From Lingula anatina (lineage: Eukaryota > Brachiopoda > Lingulata > Lingulida > Lingulidae), in contig NW_019775917.1 of NCBI RefSeq assembly GCF_001039355.2, forward strand, positions 1 through 64,000: a DNA stretch of 64,000 bases, written 5' to 3'. The position numbers were made by a program, and so were the translations under genes. Below, piece by piece: positions 35,613 through 46,934 of the stretch. The notes under the pieces were generated by a model that saw only the letters and a program-made list of their open reading frames with translations, was not told the DNA's origin and ran no database searches. The number at the start of each line of letters is the position of its first letter. Position 1 is the first letter of the stretch.

Positions 35613-36015
35613 TCCTAAAAATGGTATCTTAAAAATACTCATGAATTAATTATTGAGAAAAAAATTGATTGAGGTTGCTATTATCAATCATATTTGAGTA
35701 GGCCATTCAATATTTTTCCAGACACTTTTTACATAAACTCAAAAGACGCCGGTCTAACCTTCTGTTAAGTTGGCTCTAATCTGAAGAGAAAAACAGCAGA
35801 TTTACTACGTGAATTTGTTATAAACTGGTGGTTACACTGCACCTAAATAATAATACAAATTCGGAAATATAAAAACATATAATATCCTATATTCCGTGCA
35901 ATACAAATACTCAAATTTTGCATGACATTATTTTATTTGTTCATAAATTTCAGATGTCAATAAATAAATAAATAAATAGATAACAAATGAATAAATTCAG
36001 ACAACATTTAGTTAA
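34612..36015. other. G-E2 spacer, near copy of D-E spacer
   Basis: It matches 23937-24084 and then jumps at about 34760 to the equivalent of 25256, lacking about 1.17 kb. An (ATT)n tract at 35577-35611 is a few units longer than in the other copy. No gene. Confidence 0.65.
34951..35206. mobile_element. TA-flanked MITE, copy 2
   Basis: Copy of 25442-25680 carried by the segmental duplication; it has about 16 extra bases near 34998. Confidence 0.6.
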
Positions 36016-36351
36016 AGGGATAATAACTCTTCGTTTCGGCCAAAAAATGAATTTTCCTGGAGTAAACAACAATTTTCCCATACTTACCAATGGTTAATGA
36101 ATCCATTTTTACATTCAAAGTTAGTCCCTGTTTTTTTTCTAAAAAGTTTGGTTTTTTGTTAAAATCTCTTAAGAGATTTAACAGAGTATAGCCATCAATG
36201 GAGGTCACGTGGTCTAAAGACAAGCTCAGATATCAGAACAATAGCTATAACTGCCGTTTTTGTGGTAAAACAGAAGATATTATATTTCTATGAGTTATTC
36301 ACAATGTTTTTATTGTGAAATATAGATCTCAAACAAAGAGTTATTATCCCT
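36016..36351. mobile_element. TTAA-flanked MITE, family T, copy 2
   Basis: Same element at the same place as copy 1 (downstream of E2), flanked by TTAA at 36012-36015 and 36352-36355. The insertion predates the duplication. Confidence 0.75.
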
Positions 36352-36390
36352 TTAAGTGTAAATTTCGTGATTTTTTTTAATCTTGGCTTT

Positions 36391-37619
36391 TCAGGTAACA
36401 GGGTTCATAACTCTGCCCAAAAACAGTACGGTGCCCGATGACTTCTCGCAAATCAGGAAGACAAATGGTCGGTTGGCTCGGAATACAGGTGTCACTGAAA
36501 GCTCTGACTTGCGAGACACGCCGATGGCCGTGGCAGCCGCTGCCTCGGTTCCTTCTTCGTTGACGTCAATGAAAGCCTGGTGGATCGCCTTAGAGACGAA
36601 CAGATCTCCTGGGTTCCCGCCGATTCCCGACAAATCAGCACTGCCAAGGTTGAACATCTTCGACATTCCCATTTGAATAAGCACGGGTTTCAAATCCAAA
36701 CGCATATCGCTCGGTTTAAACTTAGGAAGGTACACGTTGACTGTCTGGTTCCTCATTGTGGACAAAGCCTCATCCACAACCGATGCACTGGTCAGTGATC
36801 TTTCCAGGTGACCAAGGTCATCAATTTGGTCTGGGAGGAAGATGACCATACTAGCGTCACCATGATACGGTAGTTTCAAGATTTTGCATTTCAGCGAGGC
36901 ACTGGTACCATACGGGAAGTTTTGTTGTTGAAACATCATAGGCACGTTTACTTGGTTAACGTTGGATGTGAAGAACGGTTGGGGACGGGTGTTCGACTCT
37001 GAAAACTTACTGGTCCAAGTTCCTTTAAAATATACAGCGTTCACCAGGATTAGTATGAGTCGTTTGGCAGGAAGTCGACTATCTTGTTATTTGTCTGCTG
37101 TTCTACCCAATTGTTAATGTATCTGGTTGTGGCGGAAGGTTGGCTAAAGTCTTGTACATCTAGAGGAGCATCATAGTACCGTCCACTGTCATCAATGTAC
37201 TTTTGATTGAAGTTAAATCCTTCTCTTCCTAAGAGCCGATTTGCAATACGGAGGAGGTATTCTATTCCTGGGTTTGTTAGTCTAGTGCGGAGGCGTTTGA
37301 AATTTTCATGAATGGAAATGATATTACTGTAACCCATCACTGTTATCATCTCTGATCTCGTATCTCCTTCAGCTCCAAGAAGGACCACGTTTAAAGCAGT
37401 CGTGATGCTGAACGGACTGAAGAAAATGTTACCGGAATCGGCCTTGAGAATCTGGAAGAGGTTAAGAGCGAAGTTGGTGTTACCGGTAACGATCTTTTGC
37501 TCAGTTTCGGTGACATCCTGCATCTGTGTACCTTGACCAAGTGTGTCCGAGGACCAGTGGCTGATGACCGCCATCATATATACAATAAAAACCGCTGATC
37601 TATCCAAAGGATGCACCAT
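36391..37619 (-). pseudogene. serpin E2, frameshifted pseudogene; Lys-Ser loop
   Basis: The ATG at 37617-37619 (MVHPLDRS) starts a frame that ends just after LPNDSY because of a 16-bp deletion at about 37059 (between LPND and the LILIL strand). The downstream frame resumes at about 37044 and is intact to MNPVT, with hinge GTEAAAATA and Arg-Lys|Ser loop as in F. There is one substitution of note, LICEK for LIREK near the C-terminus. Acceptor at 37631; donor reads AGAAG|GTAATT at 37950, weaker than in siblings, and the promoter has only TTTAAAAG. The same 16-bp lesion is in E. Confidence 0.88.
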
Positions 37620-37950
37620 CACGAATTTGTCTGAAATAAATATATTTAAATATAAAAAGCATAAAATAAACAATGTTTAAGGATAACCTTTTCATTATAT
37701 GTTCATTTTAAGTCGCATTTTTAAAATCTAGACTGACAAATAGACCCTGCAAACAACCCATCTACGAAACATTGATATAATAACCCGTCTTAAGTGTTCC
37801 CCTTTAAATAAAAAAAAATAATAAAAGGAAATTAATTAATAAAATGGTAATAAAAATAAGCGAAAAAAAGGTAAAGGCTAACTATTGTATAAAGTAAAAG
37901 TTCAGAAATCGACTCATACATATGTTCAAAGTGTATGAAACAAGAATTAC

Positions 37951-39559
37951 CTTCTAATCACGTCGAAAACTTAAATTTACATCCACCACGAATGTAACTG
38001 CGAAACATGAGCAAGGGCTGTTTAATGCGTCCTTTTAAAGCAAGATTTTAAAATAAAAACTATTTCCTAATAATTTGTTACCTGTCCGCCAATCCCATTT
38101 TGGCAATGGGAGTTTTGTTTTTTTTTTTTTATCACCAGTCTCGTTAACCCCAGTTTTAACTACATCGTTTGTTTCTTGCCCATTTTTAATCAAACCCTTT
38201 ATTGCAATACCCCTCCACCTTTAACTCTTGTGTCATAGACGATTATTATTGGCATACGTGTATAACTAAAAGGCTCTTAATTGTAATCTAGCCTATACAT
38301 ATGGACGATGAATGAAGGTTTAAAAGGGGAATATTGATTTCACTGGATCTATATACATGATTCCCTTCATAAATAAAGGGAAATAAAAACCTTCAAATTA
38401 TTACCGACGAGAACAGAACTTGAATGGATCATAAACATCACGATCAGGAGTACAGATATGAGATAGTCGCGCCACATAGTGTTACACTAAGACTGCATTC
38501 CCACAGATTTTAGATCGATCTATTCTCGTGGGGGGTCTAACTAGATTACTGTCAGCTTAGGTGGCTTAAATGTCTGTCCCGCCTACTAAAAGCTGTAAGG
38601 GGTTAATAGACTTCCGTGCGCGCTTGGCTGACAGCAATTTAGCGTGAACCCCTAGGGAGATAGGTCGATCCAGATGGATCGAACTAAATCTGTGGGAATG
38701 CAGTCTAATACATGAGCAGACAAGACCAGGTGCACGTGTTGTTATTTAATCCGTGCTTGAAGGACCTAGCCTGTCAGGGTGTGCATATATTTATACAAAT
38801 GAACGAGGAAATAAGGTCTTAATGTCTTGAATAAAAATCGTGCACGTGGTGAAAGAGATTGAAGTCAAAGATCAAGGGATTTCGTTTTGTCTTAAAAAAT
38901 CGATTGTCGATATTGTAATTTCATTTATGCATTACATTTCACTTTTACTCATTACTGCCTTTTAAAAATGAGTGTAATGTCACTCCTCACGAATCGTTTG
39001 GCGAGTAAAGTAAGGAGTTGTTCTGGTCGTTATGTTGGCTTAAGTTTAAGAGTGTGATTGCATGGTAATCATACACGTACAGAAATTCCAGATTTGAGGA
39101 TGAAAAGTGTAGCTGTTGTCCTATGACACTTAAAAAAATGTCTAAGACGATTGGAAAATGTAAATGCCTACATATCAGTTTTATAATTACAACATCTGTT
39201 TTCCTAAAGATTTCCTATAATACGAGTTTATATTAAGGACAAATTAATGTTATTTCGACTTTATCGTTCATATCAACTTTATTTTTGTAAAAAATATTTC
39301 AACCATTTTTTTGTTATCTCGGCTGATGACCATTAAATCTTTTGTCAAGTTGGATCCCAGTCCACAGAGAACTACCGTACATTTATTGAAGGACGAATAT
39401 ATACTACTAAGTCATTGATTTACTGCATGAATCTTCTTTATTGTATACGGATGGAAAATTGGCTTTGTATTTAGAACAAGTTCGGTAATTTGAAAGCATA
39501 ATATCCTATATCTTAATCCTATCCTAATACAAATCTTATCAAAACTTTCATGGCATTAT
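37951..39559. other. E2-H spacer
   Basis: Closely similar to 29870-30449 and 30451-31760 (F-G spacer). Contains family P MITE copy 5. No gene recognised. Confidence 0.55.
38491..38705. mobile_element. palindromic MITE, family P, copy 5
   Basis: 215 bp, flanked by TAA; paralogous to copy 4 by segmental duplication, not by independent insertion, since the flanks also match. Confidence 0.85.
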
Positions 39560-39565
39560 TTTATT
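39560..39565 (-). terminator. poly(A) signal of serpin H
   Basis: AATAAA on the minus strand about 82 nt after the stop. Confidence 0.55.
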
Positions 39566-39646
39566 TGATGATAAATTTCAGATGTCAGAAAACAACAACA
39601 TAGAGTTAGGTGTAAATTTCCAAATTCTTTCTTGAATTCTTGCTTT

Positions 39647-40885
39647 TTAGCCAACAGGGTTCATAACTCTGCCCATAAACAGAACAGTGCCCGATGACTT
39701 CTCGCGAATCAGGAAGACAAAGGGCCGGTCAGCTCGGAATACAGGAGTCACTGAAATCAATGACGTAAAAAACACGCCTATGGCCGTGGCAGCCGCTGCC
39801 TCGGTTCCTTCCTCGTTGACATCAACGAAAGCCTCGTGGATCGCCTTAGAAACGAACAAGTCGCCTGGTTTCCCACCAATTCCCGACAAATCAGCGCCTA
39901 AGCTGAACATTTTCGACATTCCCATTTGAATAAGCACGGGTTTCAAATCCAAACGCATGTTGCTCAGCTTAAACTTAGGCAGGTACACGATTACTGTCTG
40001 GTCCCTCAATGTGAACAAAGCCTCATCTACAACCGATGCGCTGGTCAGTGATCTTTCCAGATGACCAAGGTCATCAATTTGGTCTGGGAGAAAGATGACC
40101 ATACTAGCGTCACCATGGTACGGTAGTTCCAAAATTTTGCATTTCAGCAAGGCACTGGTACCATACGGGAAACTTTGTTTCTGGAACATCATTGGCACGG
40201 TTTCCTGGTTCACGTTGGATGTGAAGAACGGTTGGAGACGGGTGTTTGACACCGAAAACTTACTGGTCCACGTTCCCTTGAAATATATTGCGTTCACCAA
40301 AATTAGGATGAGCTGGGGGTTGATGAAGTTATTTGGCAGGAAGTCGACGATCTTGTTATTTGTCTGCTGTTCTACCCAATTGTTGATGTACCTGGTTGTG
40401 GCGGAAGGTTGGCTAAAGTCCTGTAGATCTAGAGGAGCATCATAGTACCGTCCACTGTCATCAATATACTTTTGATTGAAATCAAATCCTGCTCTTCCAA
40501 AGAGACGATTGGCAATACGGAGGAGATATTTGTTACCTGATTTGGTAAGTCTAGTGAGGAGGCGTTTGTAATGTTCATGAATAGAAGGAATATTGCTGTA
40601 ACCCATCACTCTTTTCATCTCTGATCTCGTATCGCCTTTAGCACCGAGAAGGACCATGCTTAAAGCAGTCGTGATGCTGAATGGACTGAAGAAAATGTTA
40701 TCGGACTCGGCCTTGAGATTCTGGAACATGTTTAGAGCGAAGTTGGTGTTACTGGTAACAAGCTGTTGCTCAGGTTGGGTGGCATCCTGCGTTTGTGTTT
40801 CTTGACCAAGTGTGTCAAAAGACCAGTGACTTATAACCACCAGCAAACAGAGGAGAAGAACAGCTGATCTAACCAAAGGATGCAT
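39647..40885 (-). CDS. serpin H, aromatic loop (Phe-Phe-Thr-Ser)
   Basis: 412 residues from the ATG at 40883-40885. The N-terminus has the longer QETQTQDATQPEQ linker shared in outline with J. Intact hinge GTEAAAATA; the loop AIGVFFTSLISV gives Thr374-Ser375 as P1-P1' by strict counting, with two Phe immediately before, so a chymotrypsin-like protease cutting after Phe is an alternative. One Gly is deleted before ADLSGIGG (FSLGADLS). 5'UTR intron 40906-41217. Confidence 0.92.
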   Translation of the reverse strand: MHPLVRSAVLLLCLLVVISHWSFDTLGQETQTQDATQPEQQLVTSNTNFALNMFQNLKAESDNIFFSPFSITTALSMVLLGAKGDTRSEMKRVMGYSNIPSIHEHYKRLLTRLTKSGNKYLLRIANRLFGRAGFDFNQKYIDDSGRYYDAPLDLQDFSQPSATTRYINNWVEQQTNNKIVDFLPNNFINPQLILILVNAIYFKGTWTSKFSVSNTRLQPFFTSNVNQETVPMMFQKQSFPYGTSALLKCKILELPYHGDASMVIFLPDQIDDLGHLERSLTSASVVDEALFTLRDQTVIVYLPKFKLSNMRLDLKPVLIQMGMSKMFSLGADLSGIGGKPGDLFVSKAIHEAFVDVNEEGTEAAAATAIGVFFTSLISVTPVFRADRPFVFLIREKSSGTVLFMGRVMNPVG

Positions 40886-41217
40886 GATAGTTGGATCGAT
40901 TTTGTCTGAAATATAACATATATTAAACTTTAAGCTGTATACAAGTAAAAAAAAAACCCTTCATTCTATTTTCAAATTGAAGTTGCATCATGAAATCAAT
41001 ACTGTAAAATAAGCCCCGAAAACAACCCACGAGCGATACATTCATATAAAAACCAGTCTAAAAATTTTCCCTTCAAATAAAATGAAAATTAAAACAAATT
41101 AATCAATACAGTGGTAACAAAAGAGAGTGGAAAAATAAATAGGAGAACTTTAAAGTGAAGTTAAAGAAAACAACATTATTTCATACACATGTTCAAAGGG
41201 TATGAAACAGGACTTAC

Positions 41218-41316
41218 CTTTTAATCACGGCGAGGACTTTAATTTACGCCAGGCACGAACGTAGCTTGGAAATATGAGCAGGGTCTGTTTAACGTGACCT
41301 GTCATACGTTTATATA
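41218..41316 (-). promoter_or_regulatory. serpin H exon 1 and TATA box
   Basis: TATATAAA (complement of 41309-41316) within a longer TATATATA tract; donor AAAAG|GTAAGTCC at 41217. Confidence 0.6.
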
Positions 41317-42613
41317 TATGCAGGCTACTAGAATAAAACAACCATAAAAGCTATTTCCTCATAATTTGTTACCTGTCTGCCAATTCCATTTTCGCAATGG
41401 GAGTTTTGTTTTTTTAAACGCCAGTTTCGTTTACATCAGCTTTACATGTAACGTTGTTTTATTTTCTTGTTCATCTTTAATCACACACTTTATTTTAATA
41501 CACCTTCGCCTCTGAATCGAGTATCATACACGAATAAAATTAGGATACATGTATAAGGAGTAAACCCTAAATTGCAATCCAACCAATGCATAAAGATTCT
41601 TGTAACCCAGCTCGACGTTGAGTATGTACTTTCTGCATTCTGTCCACTCAACTCGACGATAAATGAAGGTTCAAAAGGGGAATTTTTTATTACTTTGCAT
41701 CCAAGTCTATGTTTCCTTAAATAAATAAGTAAAAATAAAAAGTTTCAAGTTATATCCGATGAGAACAGATCTTGGATGGATCACATACATGACGATCAGG
41801 AGTACAAATATGAGATAGTCAGGTCACTATCTCTCTCACAAGTTTACACACAAGCGGGCAAGACCAGGCGCACGCATTGTCACTTAAGCTCTGGTTGAAG
41901 GACGCATCGTGCCAGGGTGTTCGTATATTTTGCTAATGAATGAGGAAATAAGGTCGAAATGTTTTGAATAAAAGTCGTGATGAATGAGGTTAAAGTCACA
42001 GATCAAGGTTTTTTTTGTCTTGAATAACATTTCAACTTTGCTTGTAACTGCTTTTTTAGAAATAAGTGTAATGCCACTCCTCACGAATCATTTCGCGAGT
42101 TGAAAAAGGAGTTGTTCTGGTCGTTATATTGGCTTAAGTTAAAGTTACAAAAAAGTGTGACTGAAAAACATACACGTACAGAAATTCAGAATTTACGGAT
42201 GAAAAGTAAAGCCGTTGAATTATAACACTATAAAGTATTATAATTACATAAAATATAGTCTAAAATCCTACAAGTGATGTCTTATCAACATGTGTTTTCA
42301 TAATGATTTCCTAAAATGCGCGAGTTTATATTTGGGACAAAATAACATTGTTTTAAATTTGAAGTAACGTTTATCAAACATATTTTTGTAGAGTATTTTT
42401 TTCAGCCACATTTGTTGTGGTCTTGGCTGATGCCCATTTAATCTTTTGTTCGGTTGGTCTCCAATCAGCAGAGAAGAACCGTACTCGTGCATTCACTTAA
42501 GAAAGTACAGTTACTAGTACACGGATGGAAACATTAAAACCTGAAATCTGAAAAGACATAAAACCTATATCATGAGTACAATACTATTCTTGTCAAATTT
42601 TGCATACCATCAT
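41317..42613. other. H-I spacer
   Basis: Very similar to 45537-46832, so H+I and J+K are two copies of a unit of about 4.2 kb. No gene recognised. The small open frame at 41884-42084 recurs in the other copy but lacks any motif. Confidence 0.6.
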
Positions 42614-42619
42614 TTTATT
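42614..42619 (-). terminator. poly(A) signal of serpin I
   Basis: AATAAA on the minus strand about 92 nt downstream of the stop. Confidence 0.55.
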
Positions 42620-42710
42620 TTTTGATAGATTTCACATGTTAAAAACGTAATTCAGACAACAACGAGGAGTTAAGTGTTCATTTCGTGATTCTTTTTTGAA
42701 TTCTTGCTTA

Positions 42711-43931
42711 TTATGCAGCGGGGTTCATAACTCTGCCCATAAACAGTACGGTGCCCGATGACTTCTCGCGAATCAGGAAGATGAAGGGTCGGTCAGCTCG
42801 GAAGTCAGGAACAACCGCTGACCCATAACCCACGCCAATGGCCGTAGCAGCCGCCGCCTCTGTTCCTTCCTCGTTGACGTCAACGAAAGCCTCGTGGATC
42901 GCCTTGGAGACGAACAGATCTCCTGGGTTCTCGCCAATTCCTGACAAATCAGCTCCGCCTCGTGTGAACATCTTTGACATTCCCATTTGAATAAGAACGG
43001 GTTTTAGATCTAATTGAATGTCACTCAACTTGAACTTAGGCAGATACACGTTGACTGTCTGGTCCCTCATTGTGGACAAAGCCTCATCCACAACCGATGC
43101 GCTGGTCAGTGATCTTTCCAGGTGACCAAGGTCATCAATTTGGTCTGGGAGGAAGATGACCATACTAGCGTCACCATGATACGGTAGTTTCAAGATTTTG
43201 CATTTCAGCGAGGCACTGGTACCATACGGGAAGTTTTGTTGTTGAAACATCATAGGCACGTTTACTTGGTTCACGTTGGATGTGAAGAACGGTTGGGGAC
43301 GGGTGTTTGACTCTGAAAACTTACTAGTCCAACTTCCCTTAAAATATATAGCATTCACCAGGACTAGGATGAGCTGGGGGTCGATGAAGTCGTTTGGCAG
43401 GAGGTCGACGATCTTGTTATTTGTCTGTTGTTCTACCCAATTGTTTATGTACCTGGTTGTGACGGCAGGGCGGCTGAAATCCTGTAGATCGAGAGGAGCA
43501 TCATAGTACCGTCCGCTGTCATCAATGTACTTTTGATTGAAGTTAAATCCTTCTTTTCCAAAGAGCCGATTGGCAATACGGAGGAGGTATTCTTTTCCTG
43601 GGTTTGTTAGTCTGGTGTTAAGGCGTTTGAAATCTTCATGAATAGAGGGAAGGTTACTGTAACCCATCACTCTTTTCATTTCTGAGCTGGTATCTCCTTT
43701 AGCACCGAGAAGGACCATGCTTAAAGCAGTCGTGATGCTGAACGGACTGAAGAAAATGTTTCCGGATTTGGCCTTGAGAATCTCGTAAAGCTTCAGCGCG
43801 AAGTTGGTGTTACTGGAAACGATCTGTTGTTCAGTTTGGGTGACAGCCTGACCAAGTGTGTCAAAGGACCAGTGGCTTATGACCACCAGCAAAGAGACGA
43901 GAAGAAACGCTAATCTGACCGAAGGATTCAT
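42711..43931 (-). CDS. serpin I, Gly-Tyr-Gly-Ser loop
   Basis: 406 residues. I chose the ATG at 43929-43931 (MNPSVRLAF) because a splice acceptor lies 20 nt above it; the 32-codon upstream extension is intronic. Hinge intact; loop AIGVGYGSAVVPDF gives Gly370-Ser371 by P15 counting, or Tyr369 if shifted by one, and only 13 residues to PF. The loop is identical to that of K. A central patch (about 43065-43310) matches E2 instead of K (KILKLPYHG, VVDEALSTMR), suggesting gene conversion. The intron starts at 43952 and runs into the N at 44047, so exon 1 and promoter are not in the assembly. Confidence 0.92.
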   Translation of the reverse strand: MNPSVRLAFLLVSLLVVISHWSFDTLGQAVTQTEQQIVSSNTNFALKLYEILKAKSGNIFFSPFSITTALSMVLLGAKGDTSSEMKRVMGYSNLPSIHEDFKRLNTRLTNPGKEYLLRIANRLFGKEGFNFNQKYIDDSGRYYDAPLDLQDFSRPAVTTRYINNWVEQQTNNKIVDLLPNDFIDPQLILVLVNAIYFKGSWTSKFSESNTRPQPFFTSNVNQVNVPMMFQQQNFPYGTSASLKCKILKLPYHGDASMVIFLPDQIDDLGHLERSLTSASVVDEALSTMRDQTVNVYLPKFKLSDIQLDLKPVLIQMGMSKMFTRGGADLSGIGENPGDLFVSKAIHEAFVDVNEEGTEAAAATAIGVGYGSAVVPDFRADRPFIFLIREKSSGTVLFMGRVMNPAA

Positions 43932-44046
43932 CTTCACCCAATCAAAATTCTCTGAAATATAACACATTACTGTATAAGTGGTGTATAACCCGTTCATTCG
44001 TATGTTATTTTCACATTGAAGGTGCATTTATAAAGTCAAAACTGGC

Positions 44047-44047
44047 N
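44047..44047. other. single-N contig join
   Basis: The left side is the 5'UTR intron of serpin I; the right side is the hinge-coding region of serpin J. At least an exon 1, a promoter, a spacer and a C-terminal coding segment are missing. Confidence 0.92.
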
Positions 44048-45129
44048 CCCTCCTCGTTGACGTCAACGAAAGCCTCGTGGATCGCCTCAGAAATGAACAA
44101 ATCTCCTGGTTTCCCGCCAATTCCAGACAAATCAGCTCCGCCAAAACTGAAAATCTTCGACATTCCCATTTGAATAAGCACGGGCTTCAGATCTAAGCGC
44201 ATGTCGCTCAGCTTGAACTTAGGTAGGTACACGTTGACTGTCTGGTTCCACATTGTGGACAATGCATCATCCACAACTGATGCACTGGTCAGTGATCTTT
44301 CCAGATGACCAAGGTCATCAATTTGGTCTGGGAGGAAGATGACCATACTAGCGTCACCATGGTACGGTAGTTCCAAAATTTTGCACTTCAGCGAAGCACT
44401 GGTTCCATACGGGAAGCTTTGTTTCTGGAACATCATTGGCACGTTTACTTGATTCACGTTGGATGTGAAGAACGGTTGGGGACGGGTTTTTGACTCCGAA
44501 AACTTACTGGTCCAAGTTCCCTTAAAATATATAGCATTCACCAAAATTAGGATGAGCTGGGGGTTGATAAATGTATTTGGCAGAAGGTCGACTATCTTGT
44601 TATTTGTCTGCTGTTCTACCCAATTGTTGATGTACCTGGTTGTGGCGGAAGGTTGACTAAAGTCCTGTACATCTAGGGGAGCATCGTAGTACCGTCCGCT
44701 GTCACCAATGTACTTTTGATTGAAGTCATACCCTTCCCTTCCAAAGAGCCGATTGGCAATACGGAGGAGATATTTGTTACCTGGGTTGGTAAGTCTAGTG
44801 AGGAGGCGTTTGAAATTAACGTGAATAGAGGGAATATTGCTGTAACCCATCACCCTTTTCATCTCTGAGCTCGTATCGCCTTTAGCGCCGAGAAGAACCA
44901 TGCTTAAAGTAGTCGTGATGCTGAACGGACTGAAGAAAATGTTACCGGACTCGGCCTTGAGATTCTGGAACATGTTTAGAGCAAAGTTGGTGTTACTGGT
45001 AACAATCTGTTGCTCCAGTGGGGTGACACCCTGCGTCTGTGTACCATGACCAAGTGTGTCAAAGGACCAGTGGCTTATAACCACCAGCAAATAGACGAGA
45101 AGAACCGTTGATCTAACCAATGGATGCAT
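44048..45129 (-). CDS. serpin J, C-terminus lost at assembly gap
   Basis: About 360 residues from the ATG at 45127-45129 to FVDVNEE, where the contig ends, just before the hinge Gly. The reactive loop and signature are therefore unknown. The N-terminal half pairs with H (HWSFDTLG, NMFQNLKAES) while the last 40 residues (SKIFSFGGADLSGIGGKPG, FISEAIHEAF) are those of G, so J is a mosaic. No internal stop is seen in the part present. 5'UTR intron 45149-45439. Confidence 0.9.
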
Positions 45130-45439
45130 GATAGTGTGATCGTTTTGTCTGAAAAAGAACGTATATTAAACTTTAAGCTGTTTAAGTAGAAAAATCTTCA
45201 TTTTATTTTATATTGATGGTGCATTATGAAATCAAGACTGACAAATACATGTAAGCCCTGAAAACAACCCACGAACGATACATTCATATAAAAACCAGTC
45301 TAAAAAATTTCCCTTAAATCAATACAGTGATAAGAAAAGAGAGTAATAGTGGAAAAATAAATAGGAGAACTTTGAAGTGAAGTTGAGGAAAACAACATTA
45401 TGTCATACACATGTTCAAAGGGTATGAAACAGGGCTTAC

Positions 45440-45536
45440 CTTTTAATCACGGCGAGGACTTTAATTTACGCCAGGCACGAACGTAGCTTGGAAATATGAG
45501 CAGGGTCTGTTTAACCTGACATGTTATATATATATG
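45440..45536 (-). promoter_or_regulatory. serpin J exon 1 and TATA-like tract
   Basis: The donor AAAAG|GTAAGCC at 45439 ends exon 1. A TATATATATA tract (complement of about 45525-45535) lies about 90 nt upstream. Confidence 0.55.
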
Positions 45537-46832
45537 CAGGCTACTAGAATAAAACAGCGATGAAAGCTATTTCCTTCTAATTTGTTACCTGTCTGTCTAT
45601 TCCATTTTCACAGAGGGAGTTTTGTTTTTAAACGCAAGTTTCGTTTACATCAGTTTTAAAATTGCTCTTTCTTGACGATGTTAAATCACACGCTTTTTTA
45701 CAATACCACTCCACCTGTGCCTCGATCTTGTATAAAACAATTTTATTGGGATATAAGGTATTAGAAGTAAACTCTTAATTGCAATCCAGCCTATGCATAT
45801 ACATGCTTGTAATACAGCTCCATGTTGAGTATTTTCTGTATGCTGTCCATTATCTGATAAATGAGGGTTCAAAAGGGAAAATGTTATTACATTGCAGTAT
45901 AGGTTTCTTTAAATAATTTAGTGAAAAATAAAAAAAAAAAGTTTCAAGTTATATCCGATGAGGACAGATCTTGGATGGATCATATACATGACGATCAGGG
46001 GTACAAATATGAGATTGTCAGGTCACCATCTCTCTCACAAACACACAAGCGGACAAGACCAGGCGCACGCATTGTCACTTAAGCTCTGGTTGAAGGACGC
46101 ATCGTGCCAGGGTGTGCGTATATTTTTGCTAATGAATGAGGAAATAAGGTCGAAATGTTTTGAATAAAAGTCGTGATGAATGAGGTTAAAGTCACAGATC
46201 AAGGTTTTTTTTGTCTTGAATAACATTTCAACTTTGCTTGTAATTGCCTTTTTAGAAATAAGTGCAATGCCACTCCTCATTTGCGAGTTAAAGGAGTTGT
46301 TCTGGTCGTTATATTGGCTTAAGTTAAAGTTAAAAAAGAGTGTGACTGCATGAAGAACATGCACGTACAGAAATTCAGAATTTACGGATGAAAAGTAAAT
46401 CCGTTGAATTTTAACACTAAAAGGTATTATAATTACATTAACTATAAAAAGTATGAATAGTCTAAAATCCTACAAGTGATATCTTGTCAACATGTGCTCT
46501 CATAAAGATTCCCTAGAATGCACGAGTTTATATTTGGGACAAAATAACATCGCTTTAAATTTGAAGTAACGTTTATCAAACATATTTTTGTAAAGTATTT
46601 TTTCAGCCACATTTGTTGTGGTCTTGGCTGATGCCCATTTAATCTTTTGTTCGGTTAGTCTTCAGTCAGCAGAGAATAACCGTACTCGCGCATTCACTTA
46701 AGGACGTACAAAACTAGTACACGGATGGAAACATTAAAATGTGCATTTTACAATAAGTTAGGAAATCTGAAAAGATATAAAACCTATATCATGAGTACAA
46801 TACTATTCTTGTCAAATTTTGCATACCATCAT
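45537..46832. other. J-K spacer
   Basis: Near copy of the H-I spacer. No gene recognised. Confidence 0.6.
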
Positions 46833-46838
46833 TTTATT
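46833..46838 (-). terminator. poly(A) signal of serpin K
   Basis: AATAAA on the minus strand about 97 nt downstream of the stop, in the conserved block. Confidence 0.55.
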
Positions 46839-46934
46839 TTTTGATAGATTTCAGATGTTAAAAACGTAATTCAGACAACAACGAGGAGTTAAGTGTTCAT
46901 TTCGTTTTTCAGCACTTTTTTGAATTCTTGCTTA

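Noticed and set aside
43932-44027. In-frame N-terminal extensions of serpins B, C, I and K
   Set aside because: They cross a consistent splice acceptor (TTTCAG or TCTCAG-like CAG) just above the conserved MHP/MNP start, so they read intron sequence.
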